Positions 1 through 11,664 of a DNA stretch of 64,000 bases are shown in pieces. Origin of the DNA: Lentzea sp. NBRC 105346 (GTDB taxonomy: Bacteria; Actinomycetota; Actinomycetes; Mycobacteriales; Pseudonocardiaceae); contig NZ_BSTQ01000011.1 of the NCBI RefSeq assembly GCF_030269605.1, positions 233,962 through 297,961 of the forward strand, in the 5' to 3' direction. The translations under genes and the position numbers were made by a program. Below the pieces are notes generated by a model. That model did no database searches. It worked only from the letters and a program-made list of their open reading frames with translations, and was not told the origin of the DNA. Every line of letters starts with the position of its first letter. Positions within the stretch are counted from its first letter, which is position 1.

Positions 1-951
1 GTCCGCGGACACGTTGTAGACGAACGCACCGACGGTCGCCAGAGCGGTGAACAACACGATGTTGACCGCACCGATGATCGCCGACACGCCGAACACACGA
101 CCGGCGCTGATCAGCGGTTCGCCGGAAGGCTCCGAAGACTGGAGCAGGTCGTTCGCGGTGCTGTTGATCTTGTCCCAGACGCCCATGCCGTGCAGGACGC
201 CGTACAGGACACCGACCGCCACCAGCCACACGAAGAACAGTGCGACGCCGAGGACCAGGGCCAGCTTCAGGACCGACCACGGGTCGACGCGCTTGATCTG
301 CAGCGACGCGCGGCGCGGGCCGCGGCCTGGGCGACGGGCGCTGGGCGCGGCGGCCGTGGGGCGGCCGTTCGCGCCAAGGTTCACCGACGTGCGGTTGCCG
401 AGGCCGAGGCCAGCGGCGGCGGTGCCGGTGACGACCGGGCGGGCGACGGCCACCGTGTCCGGCTCGGTGGCCGGATAGCCGCCCTTGTCCGGGTCCGTCG
501 ACGGATAGGTGGGCTCCGCCGAGACGCCGGAGATCGGCGGGATCGACGCGACCGGGGCCTCGTACTGCTGGTTCGCGTCGGCGGTCACCCGCTGCCACGG
601 CGGCGGGGTCGACGCGGCCAGGTCCTGCTCCTCGGCCGGCGGGGTGGCCGGCTTCAACGCGTTGAACTTGGCCTGGTCCTCGACGGTGGCGGCCTTCTCG
701 ACCTTCACCGTCTTCTGCTCGGGTTCCGGAGCGGGCGCCTCGGCAGCCGGGGAGGCGGCCTCGGGCGCCTTGACCTCTTTGGTCTTGTCGTCCGCCTTCT
801 CGGGCGGTGTCACCGGCTTCGTGACCTGCTCAGGCTTGTCTCCACCCGAGGCCGCCTCGGCCTGTTTGTCGTCAGGCTTCGGCTGCTTCGGCTTGGTGAT
901 GACCGCGGTCTTGTCCGCGTCCCGACCTTTCTGGTCCTCGGGTGGAGTCAC
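1..951 (-). CDS. DUF3566 membrane protein, 3' end cut by window edge
   Basis: The GTG start at 951 lies 26 bases after the gyrA stop, and the frame stays open through the window edge (317 codons visible). Residues 1 to about 190 are a disordered Lys/Pro/Ala/Glu-rich N-terminus. A basic stretch (RRPGRGPRRASLQIKRVDPWS) leads into a first hydrophobic helix (SVLKLALVLGVALFFVWLV) and a second one near the edge (VFGVSAIIGAVNIVLFTALA). This is the DUF3566 layout found directly after gyrA in most actinobacteria. It is probably a two-helix membrane protein; its role is unknown. The position suggests cotranscription with gyrBA. The C-terminus is not visible. Confidence 0.9.
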   Translation of the reverse strand, partial: MTPPEDQKGRDADKTAVITKPKQPKPDDKQAEAASGGDKPEQVTKPVTPPEKADDKTKEVKAPEAASPAAEAPAPEPEQKTVKVEKAATVEDQAKFNALKPATPPAEEQDLAASTPPPWQRVTADANQQYEAPVASIPPISGVSAEPTYPSTDPDKGGYPATEPDTVAVARPVVTGTAAAGLGLGNRTSVNLGANGRPTAAAPSARRPGRGPRRASLQIKRVDPWSVLKLALVLGVALFFVWLVAVGVLYGVLHGMGVWDKINSTANDLLQSSEPSGEPLISAGRVFGVSAIIGAVNIVLFTALATVGAFVYNVSAD

Positions 952-977
952 GAGCTGTCCTTAGCCTCTCGTCCGCA

Positions 978-3509
<2,532 letters not shown>

Positions 3510-3558
3510 GGTTCTTCTTTCGTGTTCGCCAGCCGTGGATGTCTAGGAGAGAACGGAC

Positions 3559-5529
3559 TCACACGTCCAGGAAGCGCACGTCCTTGGCGTTGCGCGTGAT
3601 GAACGAGCGCCGTGCTTCGACGTCCTCACCCATGAGCACGCTGAACAGCTCGTCGGCGGTGGCGGCGTCGTCCATGGTGACCTGTAGCAGCACGCGGTTG
3701 GCCGGATCCATCGTGGTCTCCCACAGCTCCTCGGCGTTCATCTCGCCGAGACCCTTGTACCGCTGGATGTTGTCGTCCTTGCCGATCTTCTTGCCGGCCG
3801 CGAGGCCTTCCTTGATCAGACCGTCGCGCTCACGGTCGGAGTACGCGTACTCCGGCTCCGCGCGCTGCCACTTGATCTTGTAGAGCGGCGGCTGCGCGAG
3901 GTACACGTGGCCGTGCTCGATCAGCGGGCGCATGAAGCGGAACAGCAGCGTCAGCAGCAGCGTCCGGATGTGCTGGCCGTCGACGTCGGCGTCGGCCATC
4001 AGCACGATCTTGTGGTAGCGCAGCTTCGACAGGTCGAACTCGTCGTGAATGCCCGTGCCGAGCGCGGTGATCATGCTCTGCACTTCGTTGTTCTTGAGGA
4101 CGCGGTCGATGCGCGCCTTCTCCACGTTGATGATCTTGCCGCGGATCGGCAGGATCGCCTGGTACATGGAGTCGCGGCCTTCCTTGGCCGAACCTCCCGC
4201 CGAGTCACCCTCGACGACGTAGATCTCGCACTCCTCCGGGTTGGTGGAGCGGCAGTCCTTCAGCTTGCCCGGCAGGCCGCCGATGTCGAGGGCGCCCTTG
4301 CGGCGCACCAGCTCGCGCGCCTTGCGGGCGGCGATGCGGGCCTGCGCCGACGAGACCGCCTTGGTGACGATCACCTTCGTCTCGTTGGGGTGCCGCTCGA
4401 ACCAGTCGGCCAGGTGCTCGTTCGTGGACTTCTGGACGAACGACTTCGCCTCGCTGTTGCCGAGCTTCGTCTTCGTCTGACCCTCGAACTGGGGCTCCTT
4501 CAACTTCACCGAGATGATCGCCGCGAGACCCTCGCGGATGTCGTCACCGGTGAGGTTGGCGTCCTTCTCCTTGAGCAGCTTCTTCTCCCGCGCGTACTCG
4601 TTGACGACTCGCGTCAGCGCCGCGCGGAAGCCCTCCTCGTGCGTGCCGCCCTCGTGCGTGTTGATCGTGTTCGCGAAGGTGTACACCGACGGCGTGTAGC
4701 CGGTGTTCCACTGCATGGCGACCTCGACATGGAGGTCCTCGCCCGTCGCCTCGAAGCCGATGACCTTCTGGTGCACGGCCTCGCGCGTGTGGTTGATGTG
4801 CCGGACGAAGTCCTCGAGACCGCCGGGGTAGTGGAACCGGCGCTCCTTGACCTTCGCCACGTGGCCCTCGGCGTCGGCTTCCTCGTCGGCCTCGGAGACG
4901 CGCTCGTCCCGCAGGACGATCGTGATCCCCTTGTTGAGGAACGCCATCTCCTGCAGGCGGCGCGCGATCGTCTCGACGTTGTACGTCGTGGTCTCGAAGA
5001 TCTCCGGGTCGGCCCAGAACGTGACGGAGGTGCCGGTCTCCGACGTGGCCTCGCCCTGGCGCAGCTCGTGCGCGGGCTTCGAGTTCTCGTAGCGCTGGGT
5101 CCAGACGTAACCCTGGTGCTTGATCTCCAGGTCGACGGCGGTGGACAGCGCGTTCACCACGGAGATGCCGACGCCGTGCAGACCGCCGGACACCGCGTAG
5201 GAGTCGCTGTCGAACTTGCCGCCCGCGTGCAGCTTGGTCATGACGACCTCGACGGTCGGGATGCCCTCGACCGGGTGCATACCGGTCGGGATGCCACGAC
5301 CGTCGTCGATCACTCGGACGCCGCCGTTGGCCAGCAGGGTGACATCGACCATCGTCGCGTAGCCGGCCATCGCCTCGTCGACCGAGTTGTCCACGACCTC
5401 CTGGACCAGGTGGTGCAGACCGCGCTCACCCGTCGACCCGATGTACATACCGGGCCGCTTGCGCACCGCCTCGAGGCCCTCGAGGACGGTGATCGAGGAC
5501 GCGCTGTACTCACTCTTCTTAGCTGACAC
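3559..5529 (-). CDS. gyrB: DNA gyrase subunit B
   Basis: A 656-residue ATPase subunit of DNA gyrase. The GHKL ATP-binding domain is at the N-terminus (VRKRPGMYIG, then DDGRGIP). The TOPRIM metal-binding motifs are EGDSAGGSAKEGRD and ADADVDGQH. The GTG start at 5529 is preceded by GAGGAG about ten bases upstream. A 242-bp gap (5530-5771) separates it from dciA and holds no gene. It contains a possible -10 (TAGAAT on the minus strand, 5608-5613) and a near-miss DnaA box at 5572-5580, so gyrB probably has its own promoter. Confidence 0.98.
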   Translation of the reverse strand: MSAKKSEYSASSITVLEGLEAVRKRPGMYIGSTGERGLHHLVQEVVDNSVDEAMAGYATMVDVTLLANGGVRVIDDGRGIPTGMHPVEGIPTVEVVMTKLHAGGKFDSDSYAVSGGLHGVGISVVNALSTAVDLEIKHQGYVWTQRYENSKPAHELRQGEATSETGTSVTFWADPEIFETTTYNVETIARRLQEMAFLNKGITIVLRDERVSEADEEADAEGHVAKVKERRFHYPGGLEDFVRHINHTREAVHQKVIGFEATGEDLHVEVAMQWNTGYTPSVYTFANTINTHEGGTHEEGFRAALTRVVNEYAREKKLLKEKDANLTGDDIREGLAAIISVKLKEPQFEGQTKTKLGNSEAKSFVQKSTNEHLADWFERHPNETKVIVTKAVSSAQARIAARKARELVRRKGALDIGGLPGKLKDCRSTNPEECEIYVVEGDSAGGSAKEGRDSMYQAILPIRGKIINVEKARIDRVLKNNEVQSMITALGTGIHDEFDLSKLRYHKIVLMADADVDGQHIRTLLLTLLFRFMRPLIEHGHVYLAQPPLYKIKWQRAEPEYAYSDRERDGLIKEGLAAGKKIGKDDNIQRYKGLGEMNAEELWETTMDPANRVLLQVTMDDAATADELFSVLMGEDVEARRSFITRNAKDVRFLDV

Positions 5530-5771
5530 GGGCAGGTGTCTCCTCGACTCGTGCGGGAGCCTGCCCGCACTGTATCCACACCATCAACGATGGTGACGCT
5601 CCCCTCGATTCTACCGGGGCACCCCGACAGGATGGCGTCTAGGACACCCCTGATTTGGTCACAGACGCCCGGAAGTGAACGAAGTGAGGTCAGGTCGGCT
5701 GCCAACGGGGTTGAAATCCCCAGGTGAACGCTCACCGCGCCACAGAATGGCCACTGAGGCGCGCACTCGGC

Positions 5772-6398
5772 TCACCCGTAGGTATCACGCGGACCGCGCC
5801 CCGGAACGTGCCTGGGCCCGTGTCGCCAGCTCGGCGCGTCCGGTCCCTTGATCCTGAGCTTCTTCACGACGCCATGGCCGATGCCCGCGGCGATCCGCTT
5901 GAGCAGCTCCCGTTGCAACAGGCGCAGCTGGGTCGCCCACGCCGTCGAGTCGGCCTGAACCGTCAGTTCCCCGTCACTGAGCGCGATCGGTTTCGCATGC
6001 TCGGCGACGTCCTCGCCGACCAGTTTCGCCCATCGACCAAAGACTTGGCCACCCTGCAAACGCTCCGTCCAGCCGCGGTCGACGGCGATCCTGGACGCGA
6101 GCCTCCCCAGGGGCTGTGGATCGCGGTCGTCCGGTCCGGCGCCCGACCAACGACGCCGGCGGCGACCCGGCGCCTTGCCCTTCGACTTGCTGCCCGGCAC
6201 CCGGCCACGGGCCTTCGCGCTGGCCTTGGCCGCCTCGAGTGCTGCCCGTGCGAGGTCGGATCCACGCAGCGGTTCACCCTCAGGTGTGTGTGAATCTGTG
6301 GACAAGTCCGCATTTGTGACGGAGTTATCCACACCATCCACAGGGTTGTCCCCAGATGTGCGACGGAACACACCCGATGGGGGGACTTCGTCAGACAC
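5772..6398 (-). CDS. dciA: DciA family protein (DUF721), DnaB helicase loader
   Basis: A 208-residue protein of the DUF721/DciA family, which in bacteria lacking DnaC/DnaI delivers the replicative helicase DnaB to the origin. The conserved KH-like domain is C-terminal (VFGRWAKLVGEDVAEHAKP... LTVQADSTAWATQLRLLQREL). The N-terminus is variable, with a basic KSKGKAPGRRRRR patch. The GTG at 6398 is chosen because GGGGAGG sits six bases upstream; it overlaps the recF stop by eight bases. ATGs at 6434 and 6416 are in frame but lack such a site. The codons for residues 16-35 spell out several DnaA-box-like 9-mers. Confidence 0.9.
   Translation of the reverse strand: MSDEVPPSGVFRRTSGDNPVDGVDNSVTNADLSTDSHTPEGEPLRGSDLARAALEAAKASAKARGRVPGSKSKGKAPGRRRRRWSGAGPDDRDPQPLGRLASRIAVDRGWTERLQGGQVFGRWAKLVGEDVAEHAKPIALSDGELTVQADSTAWATQLRLLQRELLKRIAAGIGHGVVKKLRIKGPDAPSWRHGPRHVPGRGPRDTYG
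6297..6354. promoter_or_regulatory. Cluster of DnaA-box-like sites within dciA
   Basis: Within 58 bp lie TGTGGACAA (6297-6305, the exact high-GC consensus reversed), TTATCCACA (6325-6333, the exact E. coli consensus), CCATCCACA (6334-6342) and TTGTCCCCA (6346-6354). The sites are in the coding part of dciA for its disordered N-terminus. Whether DnaA binds here is inference from the motifs. Confidence 0.6.
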
Positions 6399-7497
6399 GT
6401 CGTACCTCCCCGCCATGGACCTCGTACCGGGCACCGCTCAGCTCCTCCGGCACGTCCTCCGCGACGGCCGCCGTGATCAGCACCTGCTCGGCGGCGGAGG
6501 CGACTTTGGCCAGTTGCTGGCGTCGCCGGCGGTCGAGCTCGGCGAACACATCGTCCAGCACGAGCACCGGTTCCACCCCGTCGACACGCATGAGTTCGTA
6601 GCCTCCGAGCCGCAGAGCGAGCGCGAACGACCATGACTCTCCGTGACTGGCGTACCCCTTTGCGGGGAGCTCGCCCAGGACGAGGTCGAGATCGTCCCGG
6701 TGCGGGCCGACGAGGCACACGCCGCGTTCGATCTCCTGCTTCCGCACCCGGTCGAGCTCCACGAGCAACAGGTCCTCGATGCTCTCCTTGTCTTCTGGCA
6801 GCTCGCCGACAGACGAGCGATAGCTGATGACGGCCGGGCGTGACTCCGGCGCCACCTCCGCGTACGACGCCGACACGTGCGGCGCCATGTCCTGAACCAG
6901 CTTGACCCGCGCCGCGAGCAGCTCGGCGCCGTGCTTGGCGAGGTGCCCGTCCCAGACGTCGAGCGTGCTGAGGTCCGCGGACCGGCTGTGCTTCACCGTC
7001 TTCAGCAACGCGCTGCGCTGCTTCAGCACCCGCTCGTAGTCGCTGCGCACCCCGGCGAACCGGGGCGCGCGCAACACGAGCATCTCGTCGAGGAACCGTC
7101 TTCGGTCGCCGGGATCGCCGCGCACAAGAGAGAGGTCCTCCGGTGCGAACAACACCGTGCGCAGGATCCCGAGCACGTCCCGCGGCCGCGGCACCGGACC
7201 GCGGTTGATCCGCGCCCGGTTGGCCTTGCCCGCGGTGATCTCCAGCTCCACCAGCAGCTCGCGGTCGTCGTTGACCACCGCCGTGCGCACCACGGCGCGC
7301 TGTGCGCCGTGCCGGATCAGTGGCGCGTCGGTGGCGACCCGGTGCGAACCGAGGGTCGCCACGTAACCGATCGCCTCGACCAGGTTCGTCTTGCCCTGGC
7401 CGTTCTGCCCGACGAGCACGCTGACACCGGGCTCGAAGGCCAGGTCGGCGTGCTGCCACGAACGGAAGTCGCTGACCTGGAGATGCCGGACGTACAC
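6391..7497 (-). CDS. recF: DNA replication and repair protein RecF
   Basis: A 368-residue SMC-like ATPase that helps load RecA at single-strand gaps and at stalled forks. The Walker A motif GQNGQGKT is at residues 30-37, and the Walker B region near the C-terminus reads PVLVLDDVFAELD. The GTG start at 7497 lies one base after the gnd stop, so the two are translationally linked. The 3' end overlaps dciA by eight bases. The order gnd-recF-dciA-gyrB is typical of actinobacterial origins. Confidence 0.97.
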   Translation of the reverse strand: MYVRHLQVSDFRSWQHADLAFEPGVSVLVGQNGQGKTNLVEAIGYVATLGSHRVATDAPLIRHGAQRAVVRTAVVNDDRELLVELEITAGKANRARINRGPVPRPRDVLGILRTVLFAPEDLSLVRGDPGDRRRFLDEMLVLRAPRFAGVRSDYERVLKQRSALLKTVKHSRSADLSTLDVWDGHLAKHGAELLAARVKLVQDMAPHVSASYAEVAPESRPAVISYRSSVGELPEDKESIEDLLLVELDRVRKQEIERGVCLVGPHRDDLDLVLGELPAKGYASHGESWSFALALRLGGYELMRVDGVEPVLVLDDVFAELDRRRRQQLAKVASAAEQVLITAAVAEDVPEELSGARYEVHGGEVRRV

Positions 7498-7498
7498 C

Positions 7499-8380
7499 TC
7501 AGGCTTTCTGCACCGAGTGACCGCCGAACTGGTTGCGCAGCGCGGCGACCGTGCGCATCGCGGGCGAGTCGTCCTGGCGCGACGCGAACCTCGCGAAGAG
7601 CGCGGCGGAGATCACCGGCAGCGGCACCGCGTTGTTGATCCCCTCCTCGACGGTCCACCGGCCCTCGCCGGAGTCCTCGACGTAACCGCGAAGATCGTCC
7701 AGCTCCGGGTCCGACTCGAGCGCCCGCACGAGCAGATCCAGAAGCCACGACCGCACAACGGTTCCGCGCTGCCAAGCCTTGATCACCGCGGGCACGTCGT
7801 CGACGACGTCGGTCTTGTCGAGCAGCTCGAAGCCCTCGGCGTACGCCTGCATCAAGCCGTACTCGATGCCGTTGTGCACCATCTTCGAGTAGTGGCCGGC
7901 GCCGACCTTGCCCGCGTGCGCGAAGCCTTCCTCGCGCGGGCCTTCAGGACGCAGTGCGTCGAAGATCGGCATGACCTGCTCGACGAGTTCCTTCTCGCCG
8001 CCGACCATCAGCGCGTAACCGTTGTCCAGCCCCCACACGCCGCCGGACACACCACAGTCGAGGTAGCCGATCTGCTTCTGTGCCAAGAGATCCGCGTGCA
8101 GCTTGTCGTCGGTGAACTTCGAGTTGCCGCCGTCGATCACGACGTCACCCGGCTCGAGCAGCTCGGAAAGTTCCTGCACCGTCTGCCTGGTGATGTCGCC
8201 GGCGGGCACCATCACCCACACCGCGCGCGGCGCCTCGAGCTTGGACACCATGTCCGCCAACGACTCCGAGTCGCTGACCTCCGGATTGCGGTCGTAGCCG
8301 ATCACCTCGTGACCGGCCCGCCGAATCCGCTCGCGCATGTTGAAACCCATCTTGCCGAGGCCGACGAGTCCGAGCTGCAC
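7499..8380 (-). CDS. gnd: 6-phosphogluconate dehydrogenase, short decarboxylating form
   Basis: A 293-residue enzyme that oxidatively decarboxylates 6-phosphogluconate to ribulose 5-phosphate in the pentose phosphate pathway. The Rossmann motif GLVGLGKMG is at residues 4-12, followed by the substrate motif DGGNSKF and the catalytic region GAGHYSKMVHNGIEYG. The length is that of the short YqeC/GndA class, not the 470-residue form; that class often uses NAD+. The GTG start at 8380 has GGGGAG upstream. Its place between dnaN and recF is common in actinobacteria. Confidence 0.95.
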   Translation of the reverse strand: MQLGLVGLGKMGFNMRERIRRAGHEVIGYDRNPEVSDSESLADMVSKLEAPRAVWVMVPAGDITRQTVQELSELLEPGDVVIDGGNSKFTDDKLHADLLAQKQIGYLDCGVSGGVWGLDNGYALMVGGEKELVEQVMPIFDALRPEGPREEGFAHAGKVGAGHYSKMVHNGIEYGLMQAYAEGFELLDKTDVVDDVPAVIKAWQRGTVVRSWLLDLLVRALESDPELDDLRGYVEDSGEGRWTVEEGINNAVPLPVISAALFARFASRQDDSPAMRTVAALRNQFGGHSVQKA

Positions 8381-8410
8381 GGTGTTCTCCCCTGTGTTCT
8401 TTGCTTGGTA

Positions 8411-9535
8411 CTAGCCAGGAAGGCGGACGGGCATCAACAGGTACAGGTAGCCCGGCGCCACGTTCCCATCCTCGTCCACCGGCTTGAGCAACGCCGGACG
8501 GCTGGGCGTCGTGAACGAAAGATGCGCCCGCGGGGTGCGGACCGCGCCGAGACCGTCGAGCAGGTACCCAGGGTTGAACGCGATCGTCACCGGGTCGCCG
8601 GTGTACTCGACCGGAAGCTCTTCCTCCGCCGAACCCTCGTCGTCGCCACCGGCCGACAGGCGCAGACCGCCGTCGACGAACTCCAGCCGCACCTGCGTTC
8701 CGCGCTCGGCGACGAGCGACACGCGCTTGATCGCCTGGACGAGGGTCTCGACCTCGATCACCGCGGCGGCAGAGTGCTCGGTCGGCAGCAGCTGGCGGTA
8801 CTTCGGGAAGTCCGCGTCGAGCAGCCGCGTGGTGGTGCGCTTGCCGGAACCGGACAGACCGAGCAGCCCGTCGTTCGCGGCGAGCGACATCTCGACCTTG
8901 CCGCCGGACGAGCCGAGCGTCTTCGCCGCGTCGCCCAGGGTGCGCGCCGGGACGAGCACCGCGACCTCGTCGAGCGAGGCGTCGGGCTCCCACGGGAACT
9001 CGCGCATCGCGAGCCGGAACCGGTCCGTGGCAACGAGGGTCAGCTTGCCATCGCCGATCTCGACCCGGACGCCGGTGAGCATCGGGAGCGTGTCGTCCTT
9101 GCCGGCCGCGACCGCGACCTGACCGACGGCCTCGCCGAAGACCTCGCCGGGGAGCTCACCGATCAGCTGCGGCATGGTCGGCAGCGCGGGGTAGTCCTCG
9201 ACCGGCATGGTCGGGAGGCTGAACCTGGCGCTACCACAGCTGATCATCATGCGCGCGCCGTCGACCGCGATCTCGACGGGGTGGTTCGGCAGCGCCTTGG
9301 TGATGTCCGCGAGCAGCCGGCCGGAGACGAGGGCGCGGCCGCCGTCGGCGATGGTGGCCGGTACGCCGACCTGAGCGGAGACCTCGTAATCGAACCCGGA
9401 AACCGTCAGCGCGTCCTCGGACTCTGCATCGAGCAGCACCCCGCCCAGCACCGGAACCGGCGGCCTGGACGGAAGGCTGCGGGCGACCCAGGCGACTGCG
9501 TCGGCAAGGCCGTCGCGCTCGACGCGGATCTTCAT
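8411..9535 (-). CDS. dnaN: DNA polymerase III beta sliding clamp
   Basis: A 374-residue DNA clamp made of three topologically similar domains, which tethers DNA polymerase III to the template. The N-terminus MKIRVERDGLADAVAWVAR and the C-terminus ending LYLLMPVRLPG are characteristic. The frame is open upstream to 9649, but the ATG at 9535 matches the family start and has GGAAAGGA just upstream. The gene reads away from the oriC region. The gap to gnd is 30 bases. Confidence 0.98.
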   Translation of the reverse strand: MKIRVERDGLADAVAWVARSLPSRPPVPVLGGVLLDAESEDALTVSGFDYEVSAQVGVPATIADGGRALVSGRLLADITKALPNHPVEIAVDGARMMISCGSARFSLPTMPVEDYPALPTMPQLIGELPGEVFGEAVGQVAVAAGKDDTLPMLTGVRVEIGDGKLTLVATDRFRLAMREFPWEPDASLDEVAVLVPARTLGDAAKTLGSSGGKVEMSLAANDGLLGLSGSGKRTTTRLLDADFPKYRQLLPTEHSAAAVIEVETLVQAIKRVSLVAERGTQVRLEFVDGGLRLSAGGDDEGSAEEELPVEYTGDPVTIAFNPGYLLDGLGAVRTPRAHLSFTTPSRPALLKPVDEDGNVAPGYLYLLMPVRLPG

Positions 9536-10045
9536 GAGGCGTCCTTTCCTCAAAGTCGGCAAGCCCAACCACGACAACGTGCCAGTGGGGGTTCGGGGAG
9601 CCTCGTCCCCCTGTCCGGTGTTTGCCTGGGCCGGGGGCGGAGCATCCACCGTAGAGCGTCCTCGCCCTTCTCGTCATCTCGGGGCCTGAGCCTTGATCCC
9701 CGGGTCCTCGCCCAGCCTGTTTTTGTTTTGTTCTTCTTCAAGCAAGAGATCGACAGCAGTAGTAGTAAGCGCTGTGGATTGTGTGGACGAGCGCTGTCTG
9801 TGCAGGTCGGGCGACCCTCGACCATGTGGACGAACCGGGGACGGCACCCGGGGACAGCTCGCCGTACCCGGGGAGAACTCGGCGGGGCCACCTCTCGGTC
9901 CACAGGTCGTCCACAGTTGTCCCCGGGTGCGTCCCCGGGTGCGGGGCACTTGTACCCGGGTGTTGCACAGGCCTTCGTGTCCAGATCGTGCTCCAGGTCT
10001 CAAACTTTTCCAGTTGTCCCCATGCCTTGGGGTCATGAGGGCAAA
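9536..10045. other. oriC: Chromosomal replication origin (oriC)
   Basis: Non-coding region between dnaN and dnaA, the standard place for the actinobacterial origin. DnaA-box-like 9-mers include TGTGGATTG (9773-9781), TGTGGACGA (9782-9790 and 9825-9833), CGGTCCACA (9896-9904), TCGTCCACA (9907-9915), TTGTCCCCG (9917-9925) and TTGTCCCCA (10014-10022), in both orientations. A T-rich, comparatively AT-rich stretch at 9716-9770 is a plausible unwinding element. The origin call rests on context plus boxes and was not confirmed by GC skew, which I cannot compute here. Confidence 0.9.
9845..9963. repeat. CCCGGG-centred short repeats within oriC
   Basis: Five copies of a motif around ACCCGGGGAC or its complement GTCCCCGGGT occur at about 9845-9857, 9865-9877, 9917-9930, 9931-9942 and 9952-9963. 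The first two face one way and the next ones the other, flanking the strongest DnaA-box pair. Some copies merge with a degenerate DnaA box (TTGTCCCCGGG), so these may be weak DnaA sites or sites for another origin protein. Confidence 0.6.
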
Positions 10046-10074
10046 CAGAAAGGGCCCGCCGTGGTGGCGGGCCC
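10044..10074 (-). terminator. Rho-independent terminator of dnaA
   Basis: On the minus strand GGGCCCGCC and GGCGGGCCC pair perfectly (nine bases, five-base loop; 10052-10060 with 10066-10074), followed by TTTCTGTTT. It starts 17 bases after the dnaA stop and shields oriC from dnaA transcription. Confidence 0.85.
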
Positions 10075-10091
10075 TCGTGTGGTGGGAGCGA

Positions 10092-11612
10092 TCAGGGGGC
10101 GTGGCGGGCGCGCTGCTTGATGCGCGACGTGAGCTCCTGCACCTGGTCGTAGATGCGCCGGCGCTCCGCCATCTCCTTGCGGATCTTCTTGTCCGCGTGC
10201 ATGACCGTCGTGTGGTCGCGGCCGCCGAACGTCTGGCCGATCTTCGGCAGCGACAGGTCCGTCAGCTCGCGGCACAGATACATGGAGATCTGTCGCGCCT
10301 GCGCCAACGCCTTCGTCTTACCCGGGCCGCACAGGTCGTCGATCGTGACGCCGAAGAACTCGGCGGTGACCGCCATGATCGTCGGCGCGGTGATCTCCGG
10401 CGCGTGCGAGTCCGGGATCAGGTCCCGCAACACGATCTCGGCGAGCTGGACGTCGACCGGCTGGCGGTTGAGCGACGCGAACGCCGTCACCCGGATGAGA
10501 GCGCCTTCCAGCTCGCGGATGTTCCGCTCGATGCGGGCGGCGATGAACTCCAGCACCTCGGCGGGCGCCGCGAGCCGGTCCTGTGCCGCCTTCTTGCGGA
10601 GGATCGCGATCCGGGTCTCCAGCTCGGGCGGCTGGATGTCCGTGATCAAGCCCCACTCGAACCGCGTGCGCAGCCGGTCCTCCAGAGTCTCCAGCCGCTT
10701 CGGCGGCCGGTCGCTCGAGACCACGATCTGCTTGTTCGTGTTGTGGAGCGTGTTGAAGGTGTGGAAGAACTCCTCCTGCGTACCTTCCTTGCCCTCCAGG
10801 AACTGGATGTCGTCGACGAGCAAGACGTCGATGTCCCGGTACCGGCGTTGGAAGGCGACCTTGCGGTCGTCGCGCAGTGAGTTGATGAAGTCGTTGGTGA
10901 ACTCTTCGGTCGACACGTACCTGACGCGCATGCCGGGGAAGAGCCGCTGGGCGTAGTGCCCGACCGCGTGCAGCAGGTGCGTCTTGCCCAGACCGGACTC
11001 GCCCCAGATGAAGAGCGGGTTGTAGGCACGGGCGGGCGCTTCCGCCACGGCGACCGCGGCGGCGTGCGCGAACCGGTTCGACGCACCGATGACGAAGGTG
11101 TCGAAGTTGTACTTCTCGTTCAGCCGCGTCTGGCTCGGCGACGGGTTCGCCGGCCGCGTGAACGGAGTGCCGCTCGCAGGCGTGGTGTTCGCGGTGTTGA
11201 ACGTCGGCCAGATCTCGGAGGCGGTGGCGAGCGCGTCGCTCTCCTCATCCACCTCGTCGGACTCGCCATCCGTCTCGGTGGTCTCCTCGACCACGACGGG
11301 TGACTCACCGTTCTGCACCGGGATAGGCGCCGTCGGCGGGGTGACCGGTTCGGGTGAGTCGACCTTCACGGCAAGAGAAACGACGCGGCCGAGCCGCCGG
11401 GACAGGGCGTCGGTGATCGGGTCGCGCAGCGCGCGCTCGATGGCTTCCTTCGCGAAGTCGCTCGGCGCGGCGAGCAGCGCGGTTCCGTCCAGAAGACCGA
11501 TCGGACGGGTGACCCGCATCCACGCGCGCTGCTGAGGGGACAGATGGCTCGTCGCGAGCTCCTGCACCACCTCGGCCCACACGAGACCCAGGTCGACCTG
11601 CTGGTTAGACAC
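10092..11612 (-). CDS. dnaA: Chromosomal replication initiator protein DnaA
   Basis: A 506-residue AAA+ initiator that binds DnaA boxes, melts oriC and recruits DnaB. Domain I covers residues 1-85, an acidic linker about 95-165, AAA+ domain III about 166-385 (Walker A GESGLGKT at 204-211, Walker B LLVDDIQ at 264-270), and DNA-binding domain IV ends with the DnaA signature around GGRDHTTVMHADKKI. The frame is open to 11693, but the GTG at 11612 matches the family start (SNQQVDLGLVW) and has purine-rich GGGGAG upstream. A consensus DnaA box lies in its promoter region. Confidence 0.97.
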   Translation of the reverse strand: MSNQQVDLGLVWAEVVQELATSHLSPQQRAWMRVTRPIGLLDGTALLAAPSDFAKEAIERALRDPITDALSRRLGRVVSLAVKVDSPEPVTPPTAPIPVQNGESPVVVEETTETDGESDEVDEESDALATASEIWPTFNTANTTPASGTPFTRPANPSPSQTRLNEKYNFDTFVIGASNRFAHAAAVAVAEAPARAYNPLFIWGESGLGKTHLLHAVGHYAQRLFPGMRVRYVSTEEFTNDFINSLRDDRKVAFQRRYRDIDVLLVDDIQFLEGKEGTQEEFFHTFNTLHNTNKQIVVSSDRPPKRLETLEDRLRTRFEWGLITDIQPPELETRIAILRKKAAQDRLAAPAEVLEFIAARIERNIRELEGALIRVTAFASLNRQPVDVQLAEIVLRDLIPDSHAPEITAPTIMAVTAEFFGVTIDDLCGPGKTKALAQARQISMYLCRELTDLSLPKIGQTFGGRDHTTVMHADKKIRKEMAERRRIYDQVQELTSRIKQRARHAP

Positions 11613-11664
11613 CTCCGCGCTCCCCTCCCCTCCACGGAGCCACCGACTCCACACGTGGACACGG

